Below are positions 34,659 through 42,021 of a DNA stretch of 64,000 nt, one piece after another. How positions within the stretch are numbered: position 1 is the first letter of the stretch; each line of letters starts with the position of its first letter. Made by a program: the position numbers and the translations under genes. This stretch comes from an uncultured Saprospiraceae bacterium (GTDB taxonomy: Bacteria; Bacteroidota; Bacteroidia; Chitinophagales; Saprospiraceae), in the NCBI GenBank assembly GCA_937926205.1, contig CALEYL010000027.1, positions 20,629-84,628 of the forward strand. Direction: 5' to 3'. A model generated the notes under the pieces. It did not search any database. It saw nothing but the letters and a program-made list of their open reading frames with translations, and was not told the DNA's origin.

Positions 34659-35132
34659 TTACCGGGCAGGATTATAGCTTATGATCAATCGGTCAATTCG
34701 TTTTTTATTTTCCTGTTGCAATAAAGATGGATATAAATTCATCCATATATTCACCATCAGAATAATCAATCCAAAAGAGTAGTTGCCATAAATAAACGCT
34801 ATCAAAGCAACAAGAACCATAAAACCAAACCCTATTAAATGGCTTATTTCGGAAAATGTCATTTCTGTCCGTAACTGTTTTAGCGTCGCTGCATCAATCT
34901 TGTTTTTCAATTGGAGATTTTGGTTGAAGTATTTAAAAAACGTATTTTTTACCATCCATTTAAAAAATCCGAGTCCTATTTTTTTGTTTAAAGCTTCATC
35001 TTTTATCAAATTCAGATTTGATAGCTTGTTATAGTATGCTTTCTTTCTCAAAACACCATTGAGCATCATTCCAACGATCCAGGAGAAAATTGCTATGGTA
35101 AAGCTGTACACAAGATATTTGATGATGATCAT
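34659..35132 (-). CDS. CrtO-like membrane protein (glycosyl-diaponeurosporenoate acyltransferase type)
   Basis: The 157-aa product has at least three membrane segments (YLVYSFTIAIFSWIVGMML, EISHLIGFGFMVLVALIAF, GLIILMVNIWMNLYPSLL). The order EMTFSEISHLIG followed by MVNIWMNLYPSLLQQENKKR resembles the short acyltransferase-type membrane proteins of the CrtO group, which act in staphyloxanthin-like carotenoid synthesis. No carotenoid genes are next to it, so the assignment is tentative. It is AT-rich, like its neighbours. Confidence 0.5.
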   Translation of the reverse strand: MIIIKYLVYSFTIAIFSWIVGMMLNGVLRKKAYYNKLSNLNLIKDEALNKKIGLGFFKWMVKNTFFKYFNQNLQLKNKIDAATLKQLRTEMTFSEISHLIGFGFMVLVALIAFIYGNYSFGLIILMVNIWMNLYPSLLQQENKKRIDRLIISYNPAR

Positions 35133-35144
35133 TGTTTTTAAATT

Positions 35145-35640
35145 TCAGAACGGTTTGCATATGGCGTGAGTGCGCAGAACCCTCATGAACATTTTATGCT
35201 TTGTGTGTGCCCGGAATAGGCACATCGGTTCTCCAAAACAAAGATAATTCAAAATCTTTGGAATCGTGAGCCTGAAAACTTGAGGGCGAAAGTCCTTTAC
35301 TGACAAGTTGCCAAAGCCAGTAAGCAATCCCAATGCCTGCCCCAATGAAGTCGGACGTCGCCGTGTGTGACTGCGAGTCTGAAGGCTGGCTGCCGTCAGG
35401 TAGATAAGCGAAACTGTAAAGGTCGGCACGGACGAGCAGGAACTACGTAAGAGGCACAGTTAGGTGGGTTGGCAGCCGAGGCCATATTAGCGGAGCCAAA
35501 CCCTGTTCGCCCTGATATTGCTGTGAAAGTACAATGTTATCGCTTTCTGGTCAATTCAAATGCTTTTCTGTTCACTTTACCTGATTTGTTGAGGTACGGC
35601 TAAGTACTATGCCTCACTTTTGTCGTGAACTAAAGATTAA
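35145..35640. other. About 500 bp without a protein gene; possible structured RNA or group II intron fragment
   Basis: From about 35266 (GTGAGCCTGAAAACTTGAGG) to about 35515 the plus strand is GC-rich, with many short complementary segments and phrases such as GGCGAAAGTCC, CTGAAGGCTGGCTGCC, ATAAGCGAAACTGTAAAGG and TTGGCAGCCGAGGCC. These are similar in style to domain I of group II introns, whose 5' end is GTGYG. The hallmark domain V and a reverse transcriptase are absent, so if real this is a truncated intron. No credible protein reads through it. Confidence 0.3.
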
Positions 35641-35645
35641 ATACC

Positions 35646-36032
35646 ATGCTGCAAGTCATTTTTTTATCGCTGGGCATGTTGTTCAGCACAAGCGCCTTCG
35701 AACAAAGTACCAATGACAGGATTTTAGGGCAATGGACCGATGAGGACCATACCCGTATTCTGGAATTTGTAAACAATGGTTCCTATTACGACGCCATCAT
35801 CCGGAAAGCTGAGCCATACTCTCTTATTGGTAAAAAGCAGATCAGCGGCCTGAGGTACGACAAAGGCAATGCATATAAAGGCGGCACGCTTTACGCCATT
35901 CAAAAAGGGAAAACGGCCAATTGCTCGGCCAAACTGTTGAGCGACGACAAACTGGAGCTAAAGGTCAGTAAGGGACTGGCTTCCAAATCGTCCGTTTGGA
36001 CAAGGATTAACTCCAAAAATGCTAAAAAATGA
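35646..36032 (+). CDS. DUF2147 family secreted protein
   Basis: The 128-aa product has a signal peptide (about 18 residues, LSLGMLFSTSAF) and the DUF2147 layout: GQWTDEDHTRILEF, a central beta strand series (YYDAIIRK) and the end SKSSVWTRI. The family is a small lipocalin-like beta-barrel class often encoded with efflux or lipid genes. Function is not established. The stop overlaps the start of the truncated TolC-like gene by four bases. Confidence 0.8.
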   Translation: MLQVIFLSLGMLFSTSAFEQSTNDRILGQWTDEDHTRILEFVNNGSYYDAIIRKAEPYSLIGKKQISGLRYDKGNAYKGGTLYAIQKGKTANCSAKLLSDDKLELKVSKGLASKSSVWTRINSKNAKK

Positions 36033-36463
36033 AATCATGGATATTCCCGGTGCTCCTGTTGTGGGGCCTCCCTGCCATGGCACAAATTCAGTTTAATTCC
36101 TTCGACGAGGTCTTGAAGTATGCCGATGCGCACGCCGTAGCCATCAAAAGTGCAGTCGTCGGTGAGCAAATTGCCGTTTCAGAAAAAAAAGAAGCATGGT
36201 CTGCCCTGCGGCCCTCGGCCAACCTCTCGCTTGGCTACAACGACAACATTACGCTGCAGCCGACCCTGGTGCCGGCTCAAATATTCAATCCGGGCGCGCC
36301 CGATGATGCCTTTGAGGAATTGACTTTTGGCACCAAGTATGTCTATTCCCTTGGGGCGCAGATACAGTGGGATGCCTTGAATTTCCAGAAATGGTTTGCC
36401 CTTCAAACGGCGAACCTTGAAATAGACAGAAGCAGGGCCAACACGGCATTGATTATGTCCTGA
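36029..36463 (+). pseudogene. TolC-family outer-membrane efflux protein, 5' fragment
   Basis: The 144-aa frame has a signal peptide (MKSWIFPVLLLWGLPAMAQ) and the start of a TolC-like barrel/helix protein: FDEVLKYADAHAVAIKSAV, KKEAWSALRPSANLSLGY, WDALNFQKWFALQTANLEI. TolC proteins are about 420-480 aa; the sequence stops after the first third and runs into unrelated sequence that encodes the tail of a LytTR response regulator. The junction lies near 36440-36450. This is the scar of a deletion that removed the rest of an efflux operon. Confidence 0.7.
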
Positions 36464-36918
36464 AGCCGTTTAAAGAAGAAGAAATCCACAACGCGCTTCA
36501 TAAATACAAGCGGATAATTTTCAATTTACAAGCAAAAAACCAGACACCGGTTTATTTTAAGGTGGATCAGCCCAAACAGTACCAACAGCGTTTTTTAACC
36601 GAATTCCGGGAAAAGTCGATTGTCAAACACGTAGAGGAAATTGCTTTGTTTTACCTGGAGTACGAAACGGTATTTATGTACACCTTTTCTGGTGAAAAAT
36701 TTCCGCTGTTCAAGAAAATGGAATACGTAGAATCGGTCTGTGATCCACAACAGTTTTTTAGGATAAACCGGCAGATGCTGGTCAATCGCTCTGCTGTGGT
36801 TTCTTTTGAGCCGTTTTTTAACAGAAAAATTGTCCTCCAACTAAAGGTGAAACTTGATGACAAGGCCATTGTAAGCCGGTTAAAAGTAACCCTGTTCAAA
36901 GAGTGGTTGGAAAAGTAA
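36445..36918 (+). pseudogene. LytTR response regulator, 3' fragment
   Basis: The frame carries the end of a receiver domain (GIDYVLKPFKEEEIHNAL, with the conserved Lys-Pro), a linker, and a LytTR DNA-binding domain (VEEIALFYLEYETVFMYTF, FFRINRQMLVNRSAV). The N-terminal receiver with the phospho-acceptor Asp is missing. The fragment begins inside the truncated TolC reading frame in another frame, which shows that a deletion joined the two genes. An ATG at 36562 could still start the DNA-binding domain alone (118 aa). Confidence 0.7.
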
Positions 36919-37008
36919 TCATGCCAAACTTCGTCTGGAATAAGTGTAAACTTCCCCAAAAATGTTACCAATCAAAATGATAAATTTAAGGATCAAAGCT
37001 TGATTGGT

Positions 37009-37975
37009 TATGAAAAAATCATTGAAACGCTGAATGCTCTGGCTGAAAAATACTAGGGCTACGTTTTTTGGAAACTGTTTCATAAACGGCGTGCGGGCGG
37101 GTATAAATGGAACCATAAGCGAGTTTACAGGGTGTATTGTGGGCTCAAACTAATATCCGGTGCAGGATATGCAAAACGCTGCCTAAAAGAGACAGAGAGC
37201 CTTTATACATGCCGGACAAAGCTGACCAGGTTTGGAGTCTACCCGCCTGCCGGTCGCTACGGTTTATAGACATCTTTATATTGTATCCTATTCCCACGTT
37301 TGATTCTTTTATTGGTTATCGTATTTTGTCATCGAAATTCCAATCTGCATGCTGTTTCCACGCAGTTGAGGTGCTGATTGTTATCTCAACTTTCACTCCT
37401 TAGCAGTTTGTCATTCCCGAAAGGGAATCTGCAAAAGCGCGACAGTTGATTAAGTTTGATTACAAATGACTGTTTATTAATAGTTTAAGCATAAAGACTG
37501 TCAGCGTAAAAGCCACAAAACACCTTGTATGACGTCGCAGATTCCCTGCGGGAATGACAAAAGGAGATGGGATGTACATTGTAGCCAGTCGATAAAGAGT
37601 ACGGGACCATGGTCCACGGCATGGGTAATTGCTAACAAAAACTTGTGTATAAACCGTAGCTGCCGGTCGGCAGGGACTTCATGCATGATAGTTTATGGAA
37701 TGGAAGGCGGTTTAGGGTTCTGAATGTGATGGATGATTACAACCGAGAAATCCTGGCAATGGAAATAGACAGTTCGATACCTGGTGAGAGCGTCGTTTGG
37801 GTGCTGGATCGTCTCAAAGATGAACAAAGAATCCCATAGCAGATTCGGGTAGATAACGGTCCGGAATTTCTCAGCAAGGCGTTTCAATTATGGCGCCAGG
37901 AGAACCGGGTGGCCATACAATATATTCAACCGGGTAAGCCTACTCAAAATGGGCATATAGAAAGGTTAAATGGTG
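37009..37975 (+). mobile_element. Decayed IS3-family transposase, split by a MITE-like insertion
   Basis: Read in several frames, 37009-37240 encodes the OrfB-type segment FWKLFHKRRAGGYKWNHKR, then a frameshift and LPKRDREPL...DKADQVWS. After the insertion at about 37241-37674 the sequence resumes with DFMHDSLWNGRRFRVLNVMD, part of the DDE core (VDNGPEF), an in-frame stop (QRIP then stop) and HIERLNG. The C-terminal part with the last catalytic Glu is missing. The element is inactive and probably old. Confidence 0.7.
37241..37674. mobile_element. MITE-like element with 12-bp terminal inverted repeats, inserted in the IS3-type transposase
   Basis: Near-terminal repeats CTACGGTTTATA (37257-37268) and TATAAACCGTAG (37648-37659) are exact inverts, with CTGCCGG-type palindromic sequence just outside them. 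Inside, a second pair of inverted segments lies at 37410-37432 and 37537-37558 (GTCATTCCCG...GGGAATCTGC type). The element is about 430 bp, carries no protein gene, and splits the transposase coding sequence between VWS and DFM, which supports a true insertion. The exact ends and target duplication cannot be fixed from one copy. Confidence 0.55.
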
Positions 37976-37998
37976 GCTATTACAGCTTACAGTCGTTT

Positions 37999-38589
37999 TC
38001 ATTCCTCTTTTAAGAGTTCTTCAATGATTGGGATTAGTTTTTCTTTAACCTCAATAGTTGCTTCTTCCACATCCCTACTTGATCCCATAATTATTTTTCT
38101 AATGATGCCCGATTTATCTACAACAAAAGTGGTAGGATATCCAAATGGAGATTGCAGGTCAAGCATTATAAATTCTAAACTATTTGGAATTACTTCAAAT
38201 TTGAATTCTCTTTTTGAAAAGAAATCTTTTTCTAAACTTTCTTTATCATCTAATGAAAACGAAATGAATCTCAAATCTTTATTTGATTCATATTTTGTAA
38301 CAATTTCATTTAAGCCTTTCATCTCTGCTAAACATGGAGGGCAATTAATAAACCAAAAATTTATAATTGAGACCTTTCCTTGTATCGAATCAATGTTAAT
38401 TGGGTTTCCTTTATAGGTATTACCACTAAATTCAAAAATCATATTTCCGATTAATTTCTCTGCAATAACAGGAACTTTCATGCCTTTGGATTCTTCCAAA
38501 ACTTCTTTGAAAGTGGATTGTCCCTTCACTTGAAAGGAAGTTACTATAAGGCAAACCAAAAAAAATAAACACTTTCTTATTCTGTTCAT
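37999..38589 (-). CDS. TlpA-like thiol-disulfide oxidoreductase
   Basis: The 196-aa product has a signal peptide (CLFFLVCLIVTSFQVKGQ) and a thioredoxin-like domain with the active site FWFINCPPCLAEM (CPPC) near 80-92. A cis-Pro region FGYPTTFVVDKSG follows near 148-160. Such proteins are periplasmic and reduce or exchange disulfides, often in cytochrome maturation or redox stress. The CPPC dipeptide suggests a reductase-type potential. The gene is AT-rich and lies just beyond the IS remnant. Confidence 0.85.
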   Translation of the reverse strand: MNRIRKCLFFLVCLIVTSFQVKGQSTFKEVLEESKGMKVPVIAEKLIGNMIFEFSGNTYKGNPINIDSIQGKVSIINFWFINCPPCLAEMKGLNEIVTKYESNKDLRFISFSLDDKESLEKDFFSKREFKFEVIPNSLEFIMLDLQSPFGYPTTFVVDKSGIIRKIIMGSSRDVEEATIEVKEKLIPIIEELLKEE

Positions 38590-38735
38590 ATAGAGTCAAA
38601 TTTGTATTTAGATAATGGTTTCTTTCAAAAGTAACCTTATACCATAAGGTTTGAATTCAATAATAAAAGCCTTCTCTATTCTTTTCTTACAGTTTTTCTC
38701 TTTTTATTTTGACTAATTGAATATTTTAATGCCCT
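38590..38735. other. AT-rich gap upstream of the TlpA-like gene
   Basis: The stretch holds a small palindrome CCTTATaccATAAGG near 38636 and otherwise nothing recognisable. It could contain the TlpA-like gene promoter. Confidence 0.3.
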
Positions 38736-38903
38736 ACTTAAATATTCCCGCAATACCACCAAGCCGCGAATACCCGGCAGTAAACCCGTATGGTGTTTAT
38801 GTGCGGGTATTCGCTTACCAACGTAAGTTAGCCGTTTTTTTCAAATCAGTCCTTGCTTAATGCTGTTTTTCGACAAAGTTGGCGGAGGCAGAATGAGCGG
38901 TTC
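38736..38903. repeat. Left direct repeat of the 38.7-47.7 kb island
   Basis: Two blocks, 38736-38757 and 38814-38903, match the repeat at 47558-47669. Within the second block, 38825-38903 differs from 47591-47669 at only 2 of 79 positions. In this copy a hairpin of about 50 bp (38766-38814) separates the blocks. Confidence 0.75.
38766..38814. repeat. Long imperfect hairpin inside the left repeat
   Basis: Arms GCGAATACCCG (38766-38776) and CGGGTATTCGC (38804-38814) are exact inverts. A nested pair TAAACCC/GTGTTTA continues the structure with one mismatch. It is absent from the right copy of the repeat, so it may be a small inserted palindromic element. Confidence 0.6.
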
Positions 38904-39099
38904 ATAGAGATACTTCTGCCTGAATCAGCACCGTTTTTGGGGAAGCATAGTACGGCGAACTGCCAGCTGTAGAGGGTTAGGCCTCATTAGCTTATTCCGA
39001 ATTTCCCCAATTTCCCTAACACACCAATAACCACCTGTAACTTTGATACCATCAGGGACAGTATACATTGAGGGGAGTGTATTTTGTGTGTGTTTACTT
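38904..39099. other. Gap after the left repeat, no gene seen
   Basis: Nothing recognisable; a few short palindromic stretches near 38965-38990 only. Confidence 0.3.
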
Positions 39100-39399
39100 T
39101 TAGTATTTCAACTTCTCCATCATTTCGTTGCTGATGTCTTCGGTGTAAATACCATAGCCATTTACTAAAAGCCCTTTTAAGTTATGCTTGTCTGATGAAA
39201 TAGCGTAGAGTATAGATTGGTCTGCCGGGTCGCTATCAACATCAAAACGGAAAGCCTTATCAATGTGAAATTCATCGTGGACGATTTTAAATTGTCCGCC
39301 ACGGCACTCAATGCAGTTTTGTTTTAGGTTAAAATCTTCGGTGTAGCCTTTGGCCTTTAAGTCGTTGATGGCTTCGGTTAAGATGGTGTAATTTTCCAT
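39100..39399 (-). CDS. Small conserved hypothetical protein (often annotated as phosphoribosylpyrophosphate synthetase)
   Basis: The 99-aa product fits a small Bacteroidota family with the pattern GYTEDFNLKQNCIECRGG, HIDKAFRFDVDSDPADQSIL (shown in part) and YGIYTEDISNEMMEKL. The family is often labelled PRPP synthetase in databases, but it has no PRPP synthetase motifs and its role is unknown. It is the last gene of the minus-strand island operon, following the decayed ferredoxin gene. Confidence 0.75.
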   Translation of the reverse strand: MENYTILTEAINDLKAKGYTEDFNLKQNCIECRGGQFKIVHDEFHIDKAFRFDVDSDPADQSILYAISSDKHNLKGLLVNGYGIYTEDISNEMMEKLKY

Positions 39400-39404
39400 A
39401 TTTT

Positions 39405-39629
39405 TATTATTATTGAAAGAATAGTTTAGTGCCCCCGAGGAGCATTGGTCTATCGGGCCTTTAATTTTTCAGTAGTGCTGGTTTCGGGATTAATTCAGGG
39501 ATGTTCTTTCGGGCGAAATACATCGGAATTGTTATATACGCAATTGCCAGAATGGATGCACTTGCCTGATTGCCACACGATGGTAATTTCACCATTGGTG
39601 TACAACTTATTAATGTTGAATTTATCCAT
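39405..39629 (-). pseudogene. Decayed (4Fe-4S) mono-cluster ferredoxin-like protein (Fer4_19)
   Basis: The frame starts MDKFNINKLYTNGEITIVW and has KCIHSGNCVYN, the Cys-poor Fer4_19 pattern, then DVFRPKEHP and a TGA where homologues have Trp. The sequence continues in frame with INPETSTTEKLKA and, after a frameshift, IDQCSSGALNY, which matches the family C-terminus. Two lesions (nonsense and frameshift) make this a pseudogene. Its start overlaps the end of the GNAT gene; in other genomes such domains are often encoded next to or fused with one. Confidence 0.6.
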
Positions 39630-39915
39630 GATACTTTTTATCAATTAAAAACTCATACTCTGGATGCTCTTTGATGTATTTGGCAATGAATGGACAATAC
39701 ACCATGATTTTTAGTTTCTTTTCTTTTGTGTATTCCAAAGCAAATTTTGCCAATGCCGATGAAATTCCTTTCCCACGCCCTGCTTCGGGAACGAATGTGT
39801 GCATAAAGGCAATATTTCCTTTGTACCACCTGTAATCTATATAGCCAAATTCATCCCCAATTTTAGCTTCAAATCTAAGACGTTTATCATTATTAATGAT
39901 TTCAACTTCTTCCAT
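39622..39915 (-). CDS. GNAT-type N-acetyltransferase-like protein
   Basis: The 97-aa product has the strand pattern IDYRWYKGNIAFMHTFVPEAGRGKGISSALAKFALEY (cited in part: FVPEAGRGKG and GISSALAKFALEY), the acetyl-CoA loop of small GNAT proteins of YjdJ type, followed by KIMVYCPFIAKYIKEHPEY. It is short, as expected for this subfamily. The substrate is unknown. The start codon overlaps the hydrolase stop (TAATG), so the two genes are co-translated. Confidence 0.8.
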   Translation of the reverse strand: MEEVEIINNDKRLRFEAKIGDEFGYIDYRWYKGNIAFMHTFVPEAGRGKGISSALAKFALEYTKEKKLKIMVYCPFIAKYIKEHPEYEFLIDKKYHG

Positions 39916-40526
39916 TAGAACATTATTTGCTTTACTGAATTAATTTCATCGGCAATGATGGTGTGAGGCATGTTCGGATACACTTTGAACAATACTTCTG
40001 CACCCATTTTCTGTAATTGAATTTTACTTTCTTCACTTCGTTTAAACGGAACATGCGGGTCGTGGTCGCTGTTGCCAATAAATACTTTGCTGCCGGCAAA
40101 ATCGCCTTTGTAGTTTGATTTGTTTATCAAATCGCCAATCAACCCACCGGTAAATGCTGCAACACCTGCATAAGGCTGGGCATATCGGGCAGCCACTTCA
40201 AGGGTCAAACAGGCTCCCTGTGAAAAGCCCATCAGGTACAAGTTTTCAGCACCAATAACTTCGGCAGTTTCTTCAATTAATCGCCCAACTATGGCAATAG
40301 CCGATGATAACCACGGCTCATTTTGATTTATTGGTGCAAGAAAACTATATGGGTACCAGGTGTGGTTGGTGGCTTGCGGAGCTGCTATGTAAAAGCTTTC
40401 ATCGCAAAACTCATTTGCAAGCGTGATAATGTCATGAGCAGAGCCACCACGACCATGCAGGAGTATGATGGCTTTGCTTGCCTGATTTAGCGGCGATCCC
40501 TTTTCCAGAATGTTGTATTCATGCAT
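39915..40526 (-). CDS. Alpha/beta hydrolase, MhqD-like carboxylesterase/phospholipase type
   Basis: The 203-aa product has the oxyanion motif ILLHGRGGSAHD near residues 21-32, the nucleophile elbow GFSQG near 104-108, an acid in DHDPHVPF and the catalytic His near PHTIIADE. The fold matches the MhqD/YvaK-type small hydrolases. It directly follows the dioxygenase-like gene (1-bp gap), as in the mhq operons that detoxify quinones and hydroquinones, where the pair acts after ring oxidation. Precise chemistry is inferred from context. Confidence 0.85.
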   Translation of the reverse strand: MHEYNILEKGSPLNQASKAIILLHGRGGSAHDIITLANEFCDESFYIAAPQATNHTWYPYSFLAPINQNEPWLSSAIAIVGRLIEETAEVIGAENLYLMGFSQGACLTLEVAARYAQPYAGVAAFTGGLIGDLINKSNYKGDFAGSKVFIGNSDHDPHVPFKRSEESKIQLQKMGAEVLFKVYPNMPHTIIADEINSVKQIMF

Positions 40527-40527
40527 G

Positions 40528-41484
40528 TCAGTCCATGAATTTATCGGTGTTCAATTCAATTGGTTTAAGGCCTTTTTCAATTTCCTTGCGGTTCACTTCT
40601 TCCCAAGGGGGAAGTTTTAATGATTCTCCCAACTGCTCTTTGGGTTCATCGTAAGTAAAGCCAATGTCACTGGTAGCTACTTCAAACAACACCCCACCCG
40701 GCTCACGAAAATATATAGAATGAAAATATTGCCTGTCCAGCATAGGTGTAACGTTAAGGCCTTGCTGTAAAATGCGTTCCCGTACTTCCTGTTGTGTTTT
40801 GTCGTTTTCTGTTGCAAAAGCTAAATGATGCACTGTGCCGCTTCCACCCAAGCCACGCAAGCCATCTGGTTCACAAATTACATCTACAAAATCGCCTGCC
40901 TTGCCACTGGCTGAAAAACGAAAGCGATTTCCTTTTTCAGCCACCAGTTTGTGATCCATTTTTTCGGTTAATAACCCTGCTGTTCTTTCGTAGCCTTCTT
41001 CACTCAATGACACTCCATAAAAGCCTTTTACAGCATATTCCAAAGGGATTTGCCCGTAGGTAAAACCCGGCCTGTTGTCGGTTTTATTGGCAACCAACTC
41101 TACACCCAAACCATCATTGTCTTCAAAATAAATGAATGATTCTCCATTAAAACGCTCTTGTGGCTTATCGTATAGAATGTTGAATTTTTCCAAACGCTTC
41201 ATCCAATAATCTAAAGCATTTTCAGGTATGGAAAATGAAGTTACCGTAAGCTGCCCTTTACCTTTTCTACCTTTTGTAAGCCCGGGAATAGGGAAAAACG
41301 TCATAATCGTTCCCGGATTGCCAACTTCATCACCGTAGTATAGGTGATACACCTCAGGAGCGTCGAAGTTGATGGTTTTTTTTACCATGCGTAAACCTAG
41401 AATGCCTGCATAAAAATCCACATTTTTTTGCGTGTCAGACGCAAGAGCTGTTACGTGGTGTAGCCCCAATATTTTATTGCTCAT
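40528..41484 (-). CDS. Ring-cleaving dioxygenase-like VOC protein (MhqO-like)
   Basis: The 318-aa product has two vicinal-oxygen-chelate units. Metal-ligand segments are GLHHVTALASD near the N-terminus, GLGVELVANKTD in the middle, and VHHLAFATENDK and GGVLFEVATSDIGF in the second half. The layout matches MhqO/YkcA-type dioxygenases that act on hydroquinone-like compounds. It is paired with the MhqD-like hydrolase and starts four bases inside the decayed cupin gene (ATGA overlap). Confidence 0.85.
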   Translation of the reverse strand: MSNKILGLHHVTALASDTQKNVDFYAGILGLRMVKKTINFDAPEVYHLYYGDEVGNPGTIMTFFPIPGLTKGRKGKGQLTVTSFSIPENALDYWMKRLEKFNILYDKPQERFNGESFIYFEDNDGLGVELVANKTDNRPGFTYGQIPLEYAVKGFYGVSLSEEGYERTAGLLTEKMDHKLVAEKGNRFRFSASGKAGDFVDVICEPDGLRGLGGSGTVHHLAFATENDKTQQEVRERILQQGLNVTPMLDRQYFHSIYFREPGGVLFEVATSDIGFTYDEPKEQLGESLKLPPWEEVNRKEIEKGLKPIELNTDKFMD

Positions 41485-41739
41485 ATTGGCATAAAAATTG
41501 ATTTACGAATTTGTTGATTTATGTTTTTTGTTCGGTGTCCATTGCCAGAGGCATCTACTACCAAAAACACATCGCCTGCTTTGAAAGTTTTTTTCTCGCC
41601 CATGCTGTTTTCAATTTCAATCTCACCATCTAACAATACGATAAACTGCATTTCAATGTTCACTAATCCAATGGCAATGTGCAATAAAGTCATCTATGAA
41701 CTCCACCTTAATTTGCCAAATATCACTTATTATTTTCAT
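41481..41739 (-). pseudogene. Cupin-domain protein, 5' end degenerate
   Basis: The C-terminal 70 residues (QFIVLLDGEIEIE, KTFKAGDVFLVVDASGNGHR, KSIFMPI) form the second half of a small cupin. Upstream, the reading frame MKIISDIWQIKVEF from 41739 runs into a stop after about 28 residues and is out of frame with the cupin part. Normal members of this kind are about 100-120 aa, so the gene has lost its intact N-terminal half. It lies in the operon before the dioxygenase-like gene. Confidence 0.5.
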
Positions 41740-41745
41740 GTGTTA

Positions 41746-42021
41746 TCATTTTAATTGCCTAAGCTTCCAAAGCATTTTTTCGTGTATTTCCATCAAACCG
41801 GTAATGAAATCACTGGTGCCTAAATCATGATATCCATTAGCAAAACGATAGATATTTTCACACAAGTAGATAATAACACTTTCATGGTCAGATAAAAATT
41901 CATCGGCCAGCATCACCGCTAATTTGTGTGAAACTGTTTCTAAGTTTTCAGGTTTGTTTCCGATTTTGGTTTCTATACTTATTAAGATTTTAAAACTTGA
42001 ATTGCGTGGTGAAGGCGGCAA
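41746..42021 (-). pseudogene. Dps-like protein, C-terminal fragment
   Basis: The frame of 91 aa holds LADEFLSDHESVIIYL followed by GTSDFITGLMEIHEKMLWKL, which matches the C-terminal half of Dps ferritin-like proteins (normally about 150-170 aa). The N-terminal half with the ferroxidase ligands is missing, and the reading frame begins inside the end of the barrel-protein gene (32-bp overlap). A deletion probably removed the 5' part. A function is unlikely. Confidence 0.55.

Noticed and set aside
37137..37403. 88-codon frame starting in the IS remnant
   Set aside because: It runs from transposase sequence (LPKRDREPL) across the insertion boundary into the MITE-like element, so it is a composite artefact.
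38766..38814. Integron attC site
   Set aside because: The hairpin has nested paired arms, but the flanking GTTRRRY/RYYYAAC core sites are not clear and no integrase is nearby.
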